This document shows positions 26,457 to 34,964 of a stretch of 64,000 nt of DNA, in pieces (position 1 is the stretch's first letter; every line of letters starts with the position of its first letter). The notes beneath the pieces were generated by a model. The model was given only the letters and a program-made list of their open reading frames with translations. It was not told where the DNA came from and did no database searches. Made by a program: the position numbers and the translations under genes. This stretch comes from Aquipuribacter nitratireducens (GTDB taxonomy: Bacteria; Actinomycetota; Actinomycetes; Actinomycetales; JBBAYJ01): NCBI RefSeq assembly GCF_037860835.1, contig NZ_JBBEOG010000005.1:248001-312000 (forward strand), written 5' to 3'.

Positions 26457-27667
26457 GCGGCATCAGCCCGTCCGTCGTCCTCGACGTCCTCCTCGTCGTC
26501 CTGCTCGTCGGGTACGCGGGGGCCGGGTTCCGGCAGGGGCTCGTGGTGGGGCTCGGCTCGCTCGTCGGGTTCGTCGGCGGTGTCCTCCTGGGGGCCTGGT
26601 TCCTGCCCGGCCTGCTGCCCGGCCTGCCCCCCGGTGCGACGCGTTCGCTCGTCCTGCTCGGGGGCGCGGTCCTCCTCGGGGTGGTCGGCCAGGTGTTGCT
26701 CGCCTCGCTCGCCGGCCTGCTCCGCGGGGCCGTGACGTGGCGGCCCGCCCGGGCCGTCGACGCCGCGACCGGGCTCGTCGCGGCCGTCGTCGCGGCGTCC
26801 GCGGTCGTGTGGCTGGTGGCCGGGGCCGTGCGGGTGAGCCCGTTCCCCACGCTGTCCGGCGCCGTCGCCGGGTCGCGCGTCGTCTCCGCCCTCGACACGG
26901 CCGTCGAGGCGCTGGTGCCGGACCGCGTCGGCGGGGCGATCGAGGCGTACTACGACGAGGTCAGCGGCGAGCTGTTCCCGCGCGTCTTCGCCGGTGAGGT
27001 CGTCGAGCCGCTCCTGCCGGTGGACCCGCCGGACGCCGCGGTCCTCCAGGACCCCGGGGTCGCCAGGGCGGCCGCGGGGGTGGTGCGGATCACCGGCATC
27101 GCCGACGAGTGCCGGCGCGGGCAGGAGGGATCGGGTTTCGTGTGGGCGAGCGAGCGCGTCGTGACGAACGCCCACGTCGTCGCGGGCGTCGACGAGCCGC
27201 GCGTCCAGGTCGGTGGCACCGGGGAGGCGCTGCCCGCGAGCGTCGTCGCGTTCGACCCCGAGCGCGACCTCGCCGTCCTCGCCGTCCCGGGCCTGCAGGC
27301 GCGTCCCCTGCCGGTCGGTGAGCCGCTCGGCCGCGGCGACGACGCCGTCGTCGCCGGCTTCCCCCTCAACGGCCCGTACGTCATCGGTGCAGGACGGGTG
27401 CGCGACGTCGTGACCGCCGTGGGCGAGGACATCTACGGGGAGCCGGGCGTCGAGCGCGAGGTGTACTCCCTCGCGGCGCAGGTGCGTCCGGGCAACAGCG
27501 GCGGCCCCGTGCTCGACCCCACCGGGGCCGTCGTCGGGGTGGTGTTCGCGCGCAGCCTGCAGGACGCCGGCACGGGCTACGCGGTGACGCTCGCCGAGGC
27601 GGGGCCCGTGCTCGACGGTGCCGGGTCGAGCGAGCAGGTCGACACCGGCGGGTGCGTCGCCGGCTGA
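26453..27667 (+). CDS. marP: Acid-resistance periplasmic serine protease MarP-like
   Basis: A 404-residue membrane protease. Four hydrophobic helices of the CvpA type occupy about residues 5-130; an exported linker and a chymotrypsin-like protease domain (about 200-395) follow. The triad is visible: His in TNAHVVAGV, Asp in PERDLAVLAV, Ser in RPGNSGGPVLD. Two Cys (in DECRRG and near the end, GGCVAG) could form the redox-sensitive disulfide described for MarP. In M. tuberculosis MarP protects against acid and activates a cell-wall hydrolase. Last gene of nth-Nudix-marP. Confidence 0.93.
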   Translation: MSGISPSVVLDVLLVVLLVGYAGAGFRQGLVVGLGSLVGFVGGVLLGAWFLPGLLPGLPPGATRSLVLLGGAVLLGVVGQVLLASLAGLLRGAVTWRPARAVDAATGLVAAVVAASAVVWLVAGAVRVSPFPTLSGAVAGSRVVSALDTAVEALVPDRVGGAIEAYYDEVSGELFPRVFAGEVVEPLLPVDPPDAAVLQDPGVARAAAGVVRITGIADECRRGQEGSGFVWASERVVTNAHVVAGVDEPRVQVGGTGEALPASVVAFDPERDLAVLAVPGLQARPLPVGEPLGRGDDAVVAGFPLNGPYVIGAGRVRDVVTAVGEDIYGEPGVEREVYSLAAQVRPGNSGGPVLDPTGAVVGVVFARSLQDAGTGYAVTLAEAGPVLDGAGSSEQVDTGGCVAG

Positions 27668-27680
27668 GTGCGCCGGGCCG

Positions 27681-28619
27681 TCAGACGCCGGTCGGCAGCA
27701 CCGTCGGCAGCCACGCGAGGAGCGCGTCGCACACCTCGGCGGGAGCCTCCTCCGGCAGCAGGTGTCCGACGCCCGGCACGACGACGTCGGCGTCCCGGCT
27801 CGGCGGGCCGAGCAGACCGTCACGTTCGCCCGCGACCGTGAGGAGGGGCACCGGGGGCCGAGTGCGCACGGCGCGCCACCATCGTGCGCCGTCCGGGCGC
27901 ACTGACGCGCGGGCGAGCCAGCGCGCCGGCTCCAGCACGGTGTGCGCCACCGACGGCACGCGCACGCACGAGACGTAGTACGCGACGTCCGCCTCGGGGG
28001 TGCGGCCTGCGCGGCCCGCGTCGAGGAACCGGCGCACGCCGTCGTGGTGCAGCAGCCGCCGCTCGGGCAGCCCCGGGACCTGCGCGGCCGCGAGCAGCGC
28101 CGGCCAGCGCCTCGTGACACCGCGACCGAGGAGGACGCCGGGGGAGGGCGGCGGCGTCGCCACGAGGGCGAGCCCGGCCACGCGGTCGGTGTGCCGGTGG
28201 GCGAGGGTCCACCCCACCCAGCCGCCGAGGTCGTGGCCCACGACGGCGGCCCGGTCGTGTCCGAGGGAGCGGACTAGCGCGTCGACGTCGTCGGCGAGCC
28301 CGGCCTGGTGGTAGCCCCGGGGCGTCGCGTCGCTCGCGCCGTGCCCGCGGAGGTCGGCCGCGACGACCCGCCACCCGGCCGCCGCGAGCACCGGCACGAC
28401 GTGACGCCACGCGAACCAGTTCTGGAGACCGCCGTGCAGCAGCAGCACGAGCGGCGCGTGCTCCCCCGGGGTCCGGGCAGGGTCCGGCGCCGGCTCGAGG
28501 ACCGCGACGTGGAAGCGGGCGCCGTGCGCCCCGACGAAGCGGTGCTCCCACGGACCCGGGACCCCGACGACGGCGGCGTCGCTGAGGTGCGCCGGGAACA
28601 GCGGTCGCCGCCGGACCAT
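27681..28619 (-). CDS. Alpha/beta hydrolase (epoxide hydrolase-like)
   Basis: A 312-residue protein with an oxyanion segment LLLHGGLQNWFAW, nucleophile elbow VVGHDLGGWVGW (Asp in the nucleophile position, as in epoxide hydrolases and haloalkane dehalogenases) and the catalytic His in VPGVGHLLPEE. A cap domain lies between about residues 160 and 240. The position next to marP and a holin-like gene is that of mycobacterial ephE. The substrate is not known. It converges on marP with 13 bases between stops. Confidence 0.9.
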   Translation of the reverse strand: MVRRRPLFPAHLSDAAVVGVPGPWEHRFVGAHGARFHVAVLEPAPDPARTPGEHAPLVLLLHGGLQNWFAWRHVVPVLAAAGWRVVAADLRGHGASDATPRGYHQAGLADDVDALVRSLGHDRAAVVGHDLGGWVGWTLAHRHTDRVAGLALVATPPPSPGVLLGRGVTRRWPALLAAAQVPGLPERRLLHHDGVRRFLDAGRAGRTPEADVAYYVSCVRVPSVAHTVLEPARWLARASVRPDGARWWRAVRTRPPVPLLTVAGERDGLLGPPSRDADVVVPGVGHLLPEEAPAEVCDALLAWLPTVLPTGV

Positions 28620-28640
28620 GGGCGTGGTCCGCCGGTGGGC

Positions 28641-29117
28641 TCAGCGGGTGGCGTTCGCCCGGGTCCCCGCGGCGCCCACGGGCGGCACCGCCTCGACCGG
28701 CGGGCTGTCCTCGTGGCCGTGGAGGGCGTCCTTCACGTCGTCGACGGTGCCCTTGCCCTGCTCGACGGCGCGCTCGGGCCCGCGCACCCGCTTGAGCATC
28801 GCGAGGCCCACGAGAGCGAGGACGACGGCGAGCACGACGAGCGAGCCGCCGACGACGAGGTACGCGCCCCACCGGGTCATGCCCGCGGCGTGAAGCCCCT
28901 CGGCCGCGGCGATGAGGAGGTAGATGAGGGACAGCCCCAGCAGGGACGCCGCCACCACGAGCAGGGCCGCGCCGACCCCGCCCTTCTTCGCGGCGGCGGT
29001 GATCTCCGCCTTCGCGAGGTCCCTCTCGTGCCGGACGATCGCGCGGACGTCCTCCAGCGCGTCACTGACGAGCTGCCCGATGGATCGGTCGCTGGCTGTG
29101 GCTGGCACGTCCAGCAC
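28641..29117 (-). CDS. Phage-holin-family (DUF1469-like) membrane protein
   Basis: A 158-residue protein with an N-terminal amphipathic helix (LVSDALEDVRAIVRHERDLA), two membrane helices (about 50-75 and 83-108) and a charged tail. Despite the family name these are host proteins; the same gene follows nhaA/ephE in other actinobacteria (Rv3669 position). The start could be GTG 29117, one base after the nhaA stop, or GTG 29108. Its function is probably envelope-related but unknown. Confidence 0.83.
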   Translation of the reverse strand: MLDVPATASDRSIGQLVSDALEDVRAIVRHERDLAKAEITAAAKKGGVGAALLVVAASLLGLSLIYLLIAAAEGLHAAGMTRWGAYLVVGGSLVVLAVVLALVGLAMLKRVRGPERAVEQGKGTVDDVKDALHGHEDSPPVEAVPPVGAAGTRANATR

Positions 29118-29118
29118 G

Positions 29119-30582
29119 CTAGCGCGGGTCGACGCGCTCGGCCTCTTCGTGAATCTTCTCGCGTGCCTTCTCCTCGCCCTCACGCACCTGCTCGCGCGCC
29201 GGCGGCACGGCGTCGTCGCGCTCCGCGATCCGCTTGTACCCGCGGTTGCGACGGGCGAGGACGAGCGACGCGAGGATCGCGCTGATGAGGGAGCCGAAGA
29301 GGACACCCGCCGTCACGTGCTGGCCTGTCTCCGACTCGGCGCCGAACGCGAGCTCACCGATGAGGAGGGAGACCGTGAAGCCGATCCCGGCGAGCAGCGC
29401 GACGCCGAGGACGTCCGGCCACGCGAGGTCGCGGTCGAGCTCGGCGCGGGTGAACTTCGCGAGCAGCCACGTCGTGCCGAAGACACCGACGACCTTGCCG
29501 AGCACGAGGCCGACGACGACGCCCTGGGCGACCGGGTCGGCGAAGACCTGGCCGAGCCCTTCCTCCGTGAAGTTCACGCCTGCGGCGAAGAAGGCGTACA
29601 GGGGGATCGCCAGGCCGGCGGACACGGGCCGCCACACGTGCTCGAGGTGGGAGGCGAGGCAGTCGCCGTCCTGCTCCGGACGCAGCACCGGCACGGTGAA
29701 GCCGAGGAGGACGCCCGCGATCGTGGCGTGGACGCCCGACTCGTGGACGAACAGCCACGCGATGAGCGCGAGCGGGATGAGGAGGTACCACGCCGTGATG
29801 CGGCGCTGGACGAGCAGCGCGAAGACGAGGATCGGGACGAGCGCCCCGGCGAGGTACTCGATGCGCAGCTCGGACGTGTAGAAGACCGCGATGATGATGA
29901 TCGCGAGGAGGTCGTCGACCACCGCGAGCGTGAGGAGGAACGCGCGCAGGGCGCCCGGCAGGTTCGAGCCGATCACGGCGAGGACCGCGAGCGCGAACGC
30001 GATGTCGGTGGCGGCGGGGATGGCCCACCCGACGAGGGCGTCGGAGCCGGCCCTCGCCGCGACGAGGGTGTAGAAGAGCGCGGGGACGGCCATGCCGCCG
30101 ACTGCGGCGATCATGGGGACCGCGGCCTGTGACGGCCTGCGCAGCGACCCCGCGAGGAACTCGCGCTTCAGCTCGAGGCCGACGATGAAGAAGAAGATCG
30201 CGAGAAGGCCGTCGGCGGCCCACTTCGCGAGGGAGAGGTCGAGCCCGAACTCCAGCGGCCCGACGACGAGGGAGCCCGCGTACGGGACGAACTCACGGAG
30301 GTCCTCGTAGACCTGCCGGACGGGCAGGTTCGCCCACACGACCGCGACGACGGCGGCGACGAGGAGCACGGCACCACCGACGGTCTCCGTGCGGAGCGCG
30401 TCGGCGATGACCACCCGGTCCCGGCCCTCGCCCGCCCGGAACAGGACGAGCCGCGGTGTGTGCGACTCGTGGCTCCGGTCGCCGTGGGCGGGCGGCTGGT
30501 CGTGGTCGTGGGCAGGACCGTTCGGCACGGGCTGACCTCCAGGGGCTCGACGTCGCTCGGACGGTGCCACGGAGGACACCAT
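29119..30582 (-). CDS. nhaA: Na+/H+ antiporter NhaA
   Basis: A 487-residue inner-membrane antiporter with about 11-12 hydrophobic helices. The ion-site aspartate pair is in [13 protein letters not shown], and the half-helix region [18 protein letters not shown]-type motif is present as [20 protein letters not shown]-terminal (about 55) and C-terminal (about 50, Glu/Arg-rich) tails are longer than in E. coli. ATG 30582 is preferred because GAGGG sits upstream. That ribosome site lies in a perfect hairpin (see 30584-30601). Probably co-transcribed with the holin-like gene. Confidence 0.95.
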   Translation of the reverse strand: MVSSVAPSERRRAPGGQPVPNGPAHDHDQPPAHGDRSHESHTPRLVLFRAGEGRDRVVIADALRTETVGGAVLLVAAVVAVVWANLPVRQVYEDLREFVPYAGSLVVGPLEFGLDLSLAKWAADGLLAIFFFIVGLELKREFLAGSLRRPSQAAVPMIAAVGGMAVPALFYTLVAARAGSDALVGWAIPAATDIAFALAVLAVIGSNLPGALRAFLLTLAVVDDLLAIIIIAVFYTSELRIEYLAGALVPILVFALLVQRRITAWYLLIPLALIAWLFVHESGVHATIAGVLLGFTVPVLRPEQDGDCLASHLEHVWRPVSAGLAIPLYAFFAAGVNFTEEGLGQVFADPVAQGVVVGLVLGKVVGVFGTTWLLAKFTRAELDRDLAWPDVLGVALLAGIGFTVSLLIGELAFGAESETGQHVTAGVLFGSLISAILASLVLARRNRGYKRIAERDDAVPPAREQVREGEEKAREKIHEEAERVDPR

Positions 30583-30583
30583 G

Positions 30584-30601
30584 ACCGCCCTCGCGGGCGG
30601 T
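30584..30601 (-). promoter_or_regulatory. Ribosome-site-sequestering hairpin before nhaA
   Basis: On the mRNA strand: ACCGCCC, a GCGA (GNRA) tetraloop, then GGGCGGU, one base before the AUG. The 3' arm plus the loop's last two bases hold the GAGGG ribosome site, so folding would block initiation. Confidence 0.65.
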
Positions 30602-30633
30602 GCCGACCAGGCTTCCCGGCTCACCTGCGTCCC

Positions 30634-30639
30634 AGGCTA
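30634..30639 (-). promoter_or_regulatory. Possible -10 element (TAGCCT) of nhaA
   Basis: Minus-strand TAGCCT, about 51 bases before the nhaA ATG, would give a leader of about 45 bases containing the hairpin at 30584-30601. The -35 region is weak. Confidence 0.4.
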
Positions 30640-30691
30640 GCGGGTCCCCGGCCGGCGCCGCCCGCCGCGACCGTGCGTCCCGGTCGGGCTG

Positions 30692-31840
30692 CTACGCCCC
30701 CTCGGTGGGCGTCGCGGGGCGGACGTCGAAGCGCAGGAGCGCACCGACCCCGTCCTCGAGGGCGCCCTCGACGCCGTCGACCAGCTCGAGGGAGGCGTCC
30801 TGGGCGGCGCACGCGCGGACGAGGACGTCGACGGCTGCCGCCTCGACGACGTCCTGCCCGCCGAGGTCGCGCACCTCCGACTCGCTCGTGCCGACGAGCG
30901 TCGGGTTCTTGCGATCGGTGAAGAGGGTCGTCTCGTCGAGGGCGTCGACGGCGACGAGGAGCGTGTCGACGGCCGCTCGCTGGACCGCGCCGACCACCCC
31001 CGGCAGACCCGTGGACGCGAGGGAGTCCTGACCGCGGGCCGCCTCGAAGCGGGCGACGACGTCGCCCATCCGCTCCAGGCGGACCTTTCGCAGCGCGTCG
31101 GCGACCTCCGTGTCGAGCGCGTCCCGGTCGACGCCGTCCGCGCGTCCGCCCGCCCGCAGCCACTGCAGCCGGTCCGCGACCGGGGTACCCGCGAGGCCGT
31201 CGCGGACGAGACCGCACGCGGTCGGGTCGCCCGTCAGCAGGACCACCTCCGGGTGGTGCGCGTCGACGAGCCGGCGGACGTGGGCGACGACGGCGTCCGC
31301 GTTGCGCTCCCACGAGTCCTCGACCCGGGACTGCATCCGCCGGTGCGACCAGCCGCCGCTGCGGACCTTGTGGAGCAGCTCGTGACCGCCCTCGACCCCA
31401 TGGGAGCGCACGTGCCGCCCGAGGAAGTCGACGACGGTGACGTCCGCGCCGGCCCGGTCGGCCTCGACGAGGAGGTACGGGACGGCGCTGTCGAGGGCCC
31501 GCAGGAGCGGGACCAGCGACGGCACCGGGCCGAAGCTCGCCGCGTCCCCGGTCGGTCGGTGCTCGACGAGCAGGTCGAGCAGCGGCTCGTCGGGGTGGTC
31601 GGCGTCGAGCACGAGGTGGCGACCGAGCTCGCCGCCCTCGCCGGTCGGGGTCGTGACGCGCTGCTCGACGGCGTCGACGACAGGGTCCGGTGCGCCCTGC
31701 TCCCCGAGCTGGTCGCGCACCGCCTGCCAGTGCAGCTGCGTCGTGTGCTCCCCCTGCGGGTCGGTGCGGGTGACGTCGACGTGGACCGCTGCCACCGCCC
31801 CTCCGCTCGTGACGGTCTCGCTGAGCCAGCCCAGGTGCAC
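30692..31840 (-). CDS. Vms1/eRF1-like (baeRF2 family) protein, Rv2629-like
   Basis: A 382-residue soluble protein resembling the bacterial/archaeal release-factor-like family (baeRF2), related to Vms1/ANKZF1. Recognisable blocks are the RNase-H-like middle domain (about 125-255, including VDFLGRHVRSHG and EVVLLTGDPTACGLVRDGL) and a C-terminal L7Ae-like domain (DTLLVAVDALDETTLF, DVLVRACAAQDASLELVDG). Eukaryotic Vms1 releases stalled peptides from tRNA; the bacterial role is unproven. Ribosome site GGAGGAG is well placed for GTG 31840. It stands alone between nhaA and a disulfide oxidoreductase. Confidence 0.82.
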   Translation of the reverse strand: MHLGWLSETVTSGGAVAAVHVDVTRTDPQGEHTTQLHWQAVRDQLGEQGAPDPVVDAVEQRVTTPTGEGGELGRHLVLDADHPDEPLLDLLVEHRPTGDAASFGPVPSLVPLLRALDSAVPYLLVEADRAGADVTVVDFLGRHVRSHGVEGGHELLHKVRSGGWSHRRMQSRVEDSWERNADAVVAHVRRLVDAHHPEVVLLTGDPTACGLVRDGLAGTPVADRLQWLRAGGRADGVDRDALDTEVADALRKVRLERMGDVVARFEAARGQDSLASTGLPGVVGAVQRAAVDTLLVAVDALDETTLFTDRKNPTLVGTSESEVRDLGGQDVVEAAAVDVLVRACAAQDASLELVDGVEGALEDGVGALLRFDVRPATPTEGA

Positions 31841-31930
31841 GGTCGTTCTCCTCCGGCGCGTCGGGTGGGTAGGTGTCCCTTCCGCGGTACCCGGACGCAC
31901 CGTGACGAAACGACGCGCGGCACGTCGGCG

Positions 31931-31969
31931 TCGGTGCCGGCGGGTCGGTGCCGGCGGGTCGGTGCCGGC
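31931..31969. repeat. 14-base tandem repeat (2.8 copies)
   Basis: TCGGTGCCGGCGGG is repeated at 31931, 31945 and 31959 (partial), ending just before the stop codon of the oxidoreductase gene. It fills the 129-base intergenic gap only partly and may mark replication slippage. Confidence 0.8.
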
Positions 31970-33376
31970 TCAGCGCCGCCCGAGCAGGGCGCGCGCCGCC
32001 TCCCCCACGACCGCGCTGTACGTGGGGTACGCGAACTCGACGCGCGTGAGGGTCTCGACGTCCGCTCCGGCGGCCATGGCGGTGGTCACGGACTGGATGA
32101 CCTCGACGGCCGCCTCCCCGGCGGCGTGGGCGCCGAGGAGCACCTCACGACGGCGGTCGGCGACGAGCTTGAGGACGCCCTCCTCGCGCCCGTCGATGAT
32201 CGCCCGCTCGAGCGAGGAGTACGGCACGGTCGCGACGACGACCTCCGGGTCCCGCTCCCGGGCCTGCGCCTCGGTGAGGCCGACGCCGGCGTAGTCGGGA
32301 TCGGTGAAGCCCCCGCTCGGCAGCAGGTGGTGCGGAGCGCGTCGAGCCGGGCCGAGCACGGCGTTGCACGCGGCGGCGTCGGCCTCGACGTGCGCGGCCT
32401 GCACGAGCATCGCCTGCTGGTTGGCGTCGCCCGCGGCGTAGACGTGGTCGGCGGTCGTGCGGAGGTACTCGTCGACCCGGATCGCGGGACCGTCGGTCTC
32501 GACGCCCGCTGCCTCGAGTCCCAGGCCGTCCGTCGCGGCGGGCCAGCCCGTCGCCATGACGACGACGTCGACGTCCACCCGCTGGGCCTGGCCGTCACCG
32601 TCCTCCCAGGTGAGGCGGATCCCGTCGCCCGCGACGCGTTCGAGGCCCGTGACGGTGGTGATCCCCGTCCGGACGTCGACCCCGTCGGCGACGAAGGACG
32701 TGGCCACGACTTCTGCGATCGCCTCGTCCATCGGCGCGAGGATCCGCGGGGCGGTGTCGAGCAGCGTGACCCGGGAGCCGAAGGCGCTGAAGACCGTGAC
32801 GAGCTGGGCGCCGGTGTTGCCGGCACCGATGATCGCGACGCGGCCGGGCACGTCGGGCAGGTCGAGCACCTCCTCCGGTACGCGGGCGAGCTCCGCGCCG
32901 GGCACGGGCAGCCGGCGGGATCGCCCGCCGACGCAGAGGACGACGTGGTCGGCCCGGATGCGACGTCCGGAGTCGGCGAGCTTGAGCGTGTGGGGGTCGA
33001 CGAAGGAGGCGCGGCCCTCGAGGAGGACGTCGACCCCCGACCGCCGCAGTCGCTCCTGGTCCCCCTTGGCGTCGTGGACCTGGTCGACGACCGCCCGCAC
33101 CTTCGCGACGGTCCGCGGCCAGCTGATCGTGACGTCGTCGACGTCGATGCCGTACGCGTCCGCGTCGCGGATCTCCCGGAGGAACCGGGCGGTCTTCGCG
33201 AGCACCCGTGTGGGGACGCACCCGGTGTTGACGCAGGTCCCACCGGTGCGCCGGGCCTCGACGACGGCGGTGCGCGCCCCCAGCTCCGCGGCACGGACCG
33301 CGGCGGTCGTACCCGCGGGCCCGGCCCCCACGACGACGACGTCGTAGGACTCGTCGGACCGGTCGTCGTCGCTCAT
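31970..33376 (-). CDS. FAD-dependent pyridine nucleotide-disulfide oxidoreductase
   Basis: A 468-residue flavoprotein of the dihydrolipoamide dehydrogenase/mercuric reductase family. FAD motif VVVGAGPAGTTAAVRAA, redox pair GGTCVNTGCVPT, NAD(P) motif VAIIGAGNTGAQLV, and the second FAD motif YAAGDANQQ are all visible. At the dimer interface the usual His-Pro-Thr-x-Ser-Glu is replaced by AYPTYSAVVG, so the catalytic His-Glu base is absent. It is therefore unlikely to be a lipoamide dehydrogenase. A quinone or small-disulfide reductase role is possible. No partner subunits are nearby. Confidence 0.88.
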   Translation of the reverse strand: MSDDDRSDESYDVVVVGAGPAGTTAAVRAAELGARTAVVEARRTGGTCVNTGCVPTRVLAKTARFLREIRDADAYGIDVDDVTISWPRTVAKVRAVVDQVHDAKGDQERLRRSGVDVLLEGRASFVDPHTLKLADSGRRIRADHVVLCVGGRSRRLPVPGAELARVPEEVLDLPDVPGRVAIIGAGNTGAQLVTVFSAFGSRVTLLDTAPRILAPMDEAIAEVVATSFVADGVDVRTGITTVTGLERVAGDGIRLTWEDGDGQAQRVDVDVVVMATGWPAATDGLGLEAAGVETDGPAIRVDEYLRTTADHVYAAGDANQQAMLVQAAHVEADAAACNAVLGPARRAPHHLLPSGGFTDPDYAGVGLTEAQARERDPEVVVATVPYSSLERAIIDGREEGVLKLVADRRREVLLGAHAAGEAAVEVIQSVTTAMAAGADVETLTRVEFAYPTYSAVVGEAARALLGRR

Positions 33377-33413
33377 GGCGTGAGCGTGGGTCGTCGTGCG
33401 CCGCGCCGCATCC

Positions 33414-33690
33414 CGGAGGGGGTGTCGGGTGGCCCGGGCGTCCGGTTTCCGGACGTCGTGGTGGTGGGGAGGGGTGTCGGGTGGCCCGGGTTTCCGGTTT
33501 CCGGACGTTGTGGTGGTGGGGAGGGGTGTCGGGTGGCCCGGGTGTCCGGCTTCCGGACGTTGTGGTGGTGGGGAGGGGTGTCGGGTGGCCCGGGTGTCCG
33601 GCTTCCGGACGTTGTGGTGGTGGGGAGGGGTGTCGGGTGGCCCGGGTGTCCGGCTTCCGGACGTTGTGGTGGTGGGGAGGGGTGTCGTCG
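33414..33690. repeat. 52-base tandem hairpin array upstream of DUF559 gene (about 5 copies)
   Basis: Copies start at 33421, 33473, 33525, 33577 and 33629, with a partial copy on each side. Each carries GTCCGG-(T/C)TT-CCGGAC or a near-perfect version (hairpins at 33440, 33492, 33544, 33596, 33648), followed by a G-rich strand (GTTGTGGTGGTGGGGAGGGG). The array lies in the divergent space between the oxidoreductase start and the DUF559 start, so it is not a terminator array. This stretch holds no other gene. Confidence 0.95.
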
Positions 33691-33762
33691 CGGGTTGTGG
33701 ACGACTGCCGGGCCTGTGGATGACGCGACACCGGCCACCCGCGGTGGCGGCAGGCTCGGGCC

Positions 33763-34677
33763 ATGACGATCCCGACGACGACAGTGCCGTGCGATCTCGA
33801 CGCGCTGGCGCGACGTCAAGGTGGCGTCGTCACAGTCGCCCAGGTCCGCGACGCCGGCATCACCCGCGGCCAGCTCCGCGGCAAGCTCCGCATCGGGGAG
33901 TGGCGACCGATCCGCCGTGGGGTGGTCCTCATCGACAGTGACGTGGCGCTCCGCGACCCGTACGCCCGGGCGAACGCCGTCGCGCTGACCGTCGCCGACG
34001 TCGTGGTGGCCGGCGCCACAGCCGCGCGGGCCTGGGGGCTGACCACCGTGCCGGTCCGGCCGATCGAGGTCGTCGTCCCGCCCGGCCGCGGCATGCGGCC
34101 GGCGCCGGACCTGGTGCCTCACGAGTGGCCGCTGCAGCCCTCCGACATCAGCCGCTGGGGGCGCCTGCCGGTGACGACGCCGGCCCGAAGTGTGCTCGAC
34201 GTCGCGCTCAGCGTCGACCGCCTCGACGCGATCTCGTTGCTGGACGAGGCCCTGCGCAAGCGCCTCCTGTCCGCTGCCGACGCGGAGGCCCTCGCCGGAC
34301 GGGTGGCCGGCCGGCACGGTGGCGGCCACGTGGTCGACCTGTTCGTCATGGCCGACGGGCGCGCCGAGTCAGCTCTCGAGAGCAGGGTGCGGCTCCGGTG
34401 TGTCGAAGCCGGGCTGGAGCCGGACTTCGTCCAGCTCGAGATCCGCGACGGCTCCTTCGTCGCCCGGGTCGACATGGCCTTCCGCCGCCGCGACGGGAGC
34501 CTGCTGATCATCGAGGCGGACGGCGCCGCCGTGCACCGGGACCCCGACGCGCTGCACCGGGACAGGGTGCGCGCGAACCGGCTCGTCGCGCTCGGGCACC
34601 GGGTCCTGCGCTTCACCTGGCTCGACACCCTGGACCCCTCGACGGCCCGGACGCCATCCGCGCCGCCCTCTGAGTGA
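33763..34677 (+). CDS. DUF559 endonuclease-like protein with AbiEi-type winged helix
   Basis: A 304-residue protein. Residues about 10-60 are a winged-helix segment like the N-terminus of type IV AbiEi antitoxins (LARRQGGVVTVAQVRDAGIT, then GEWRPIRRGVV). The C-terminal 100 residues are a DUF559 Vsr-like nuclease fold (ESALESRVRLRCVEAGLEPD; VDMAFRRRDGSLLIIEADG with candidate catalytic Asp and Glu; HRDRVRANRLVALGHRVLRF). Its biological role is unknown. It is flanked on both sides by related 52-base hairpin arrays. A weak CAGGCT hexamer lies six bases before the ATG. Confidence 0.88.
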   Translation: MTIPTTTVPCDLDALARRQGGVVTVAQVRDAGITRGQLRGKLRIGEWRPIRRGVVLIDSDVALRDPYARANAVALTVADVVVAGATAARAWGLTTVPVRPIEVVVPPGRGMRPAPDLVPHEWPLQPSDISRWGRLPVTTPARSVLDVALSVDRLDAISLLDEALRKRLLSAADAEALAGRVAGRHGGGHVVDLFVMADGRAESALESRVRLRCVEAGLEPDFVQLEIRDGSFVARVDMAFRRRDGSLLIIEADGAAVHRDPDALHRDRVRANRLVALGHRVLRFTWLDTLDPSTARTPSAPPSE

Positions 34678-34700
34678 ACCCTCGCGGCCGGCGTCGCGGC

Positions 34701-34921
34701 GTCCGGTTTCCGGACGTTGGGGTGCGGGTGGGGGGTGTGGCGCGGGCCGGGGGTCCGGTTTCCGGACGTTGGGGTGCGGGTGGGGGGTGTGGCGCGGCCC
34801 GGGGGTCCGGTTTCCGGACGTTGGGGTGCGGGTGGGGGGTGTGGCGCGGCCCGGGGGTCCGGTTTCCGGACGTTGGGGTGCGGGTGGGGGTGTGACTGCG
34901 CCCACGGTCCGGTTCCGGACC
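34701..34921. repeat. 52-base tandem hairpin array downstream of DUF559 gene (4 copies plus one degenerate)
   Basis: Hairpins GTCCGG-TTT-CCGGAC start at 34701, 34753, 34805 and 34857. A fifth, palindromic GGTCCGGTTCCGGACC lies at 34906-34921. Each of the four is followed by GTTGGGGTGCGGGTGGGGGG. By ungapped alignment about 42 of 52 positions equal the upstream array unit. The array separates the convergent DUF559 and acs genes. Confidence 0.95.
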
Positions 34922-34964
34922 CGCGGGCGCAGGTGGGGCGCCGAGGCCCCACCCGCGCCGCCCG

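Noticed and set aside
28641-29117. Prophage remnant suggested by the holin-family name
   Set aside because: No other phage gene is nearby, and this membrane protein belongs to the conserved marP-nhaA neighbourhood of actinobacteria.
33421-33690. Repeat array read as a Trp/Gly-rich repeat protein
   Set aside because: The 52-base period is not a multiple of three, so the peptide pattern cycles through frames; no ribosome site or conserved start exists.
33414-34921. CRISPR array
   Set aside because: Units are contiguous 52-base copies without unique spacers, and no cas gene is present.
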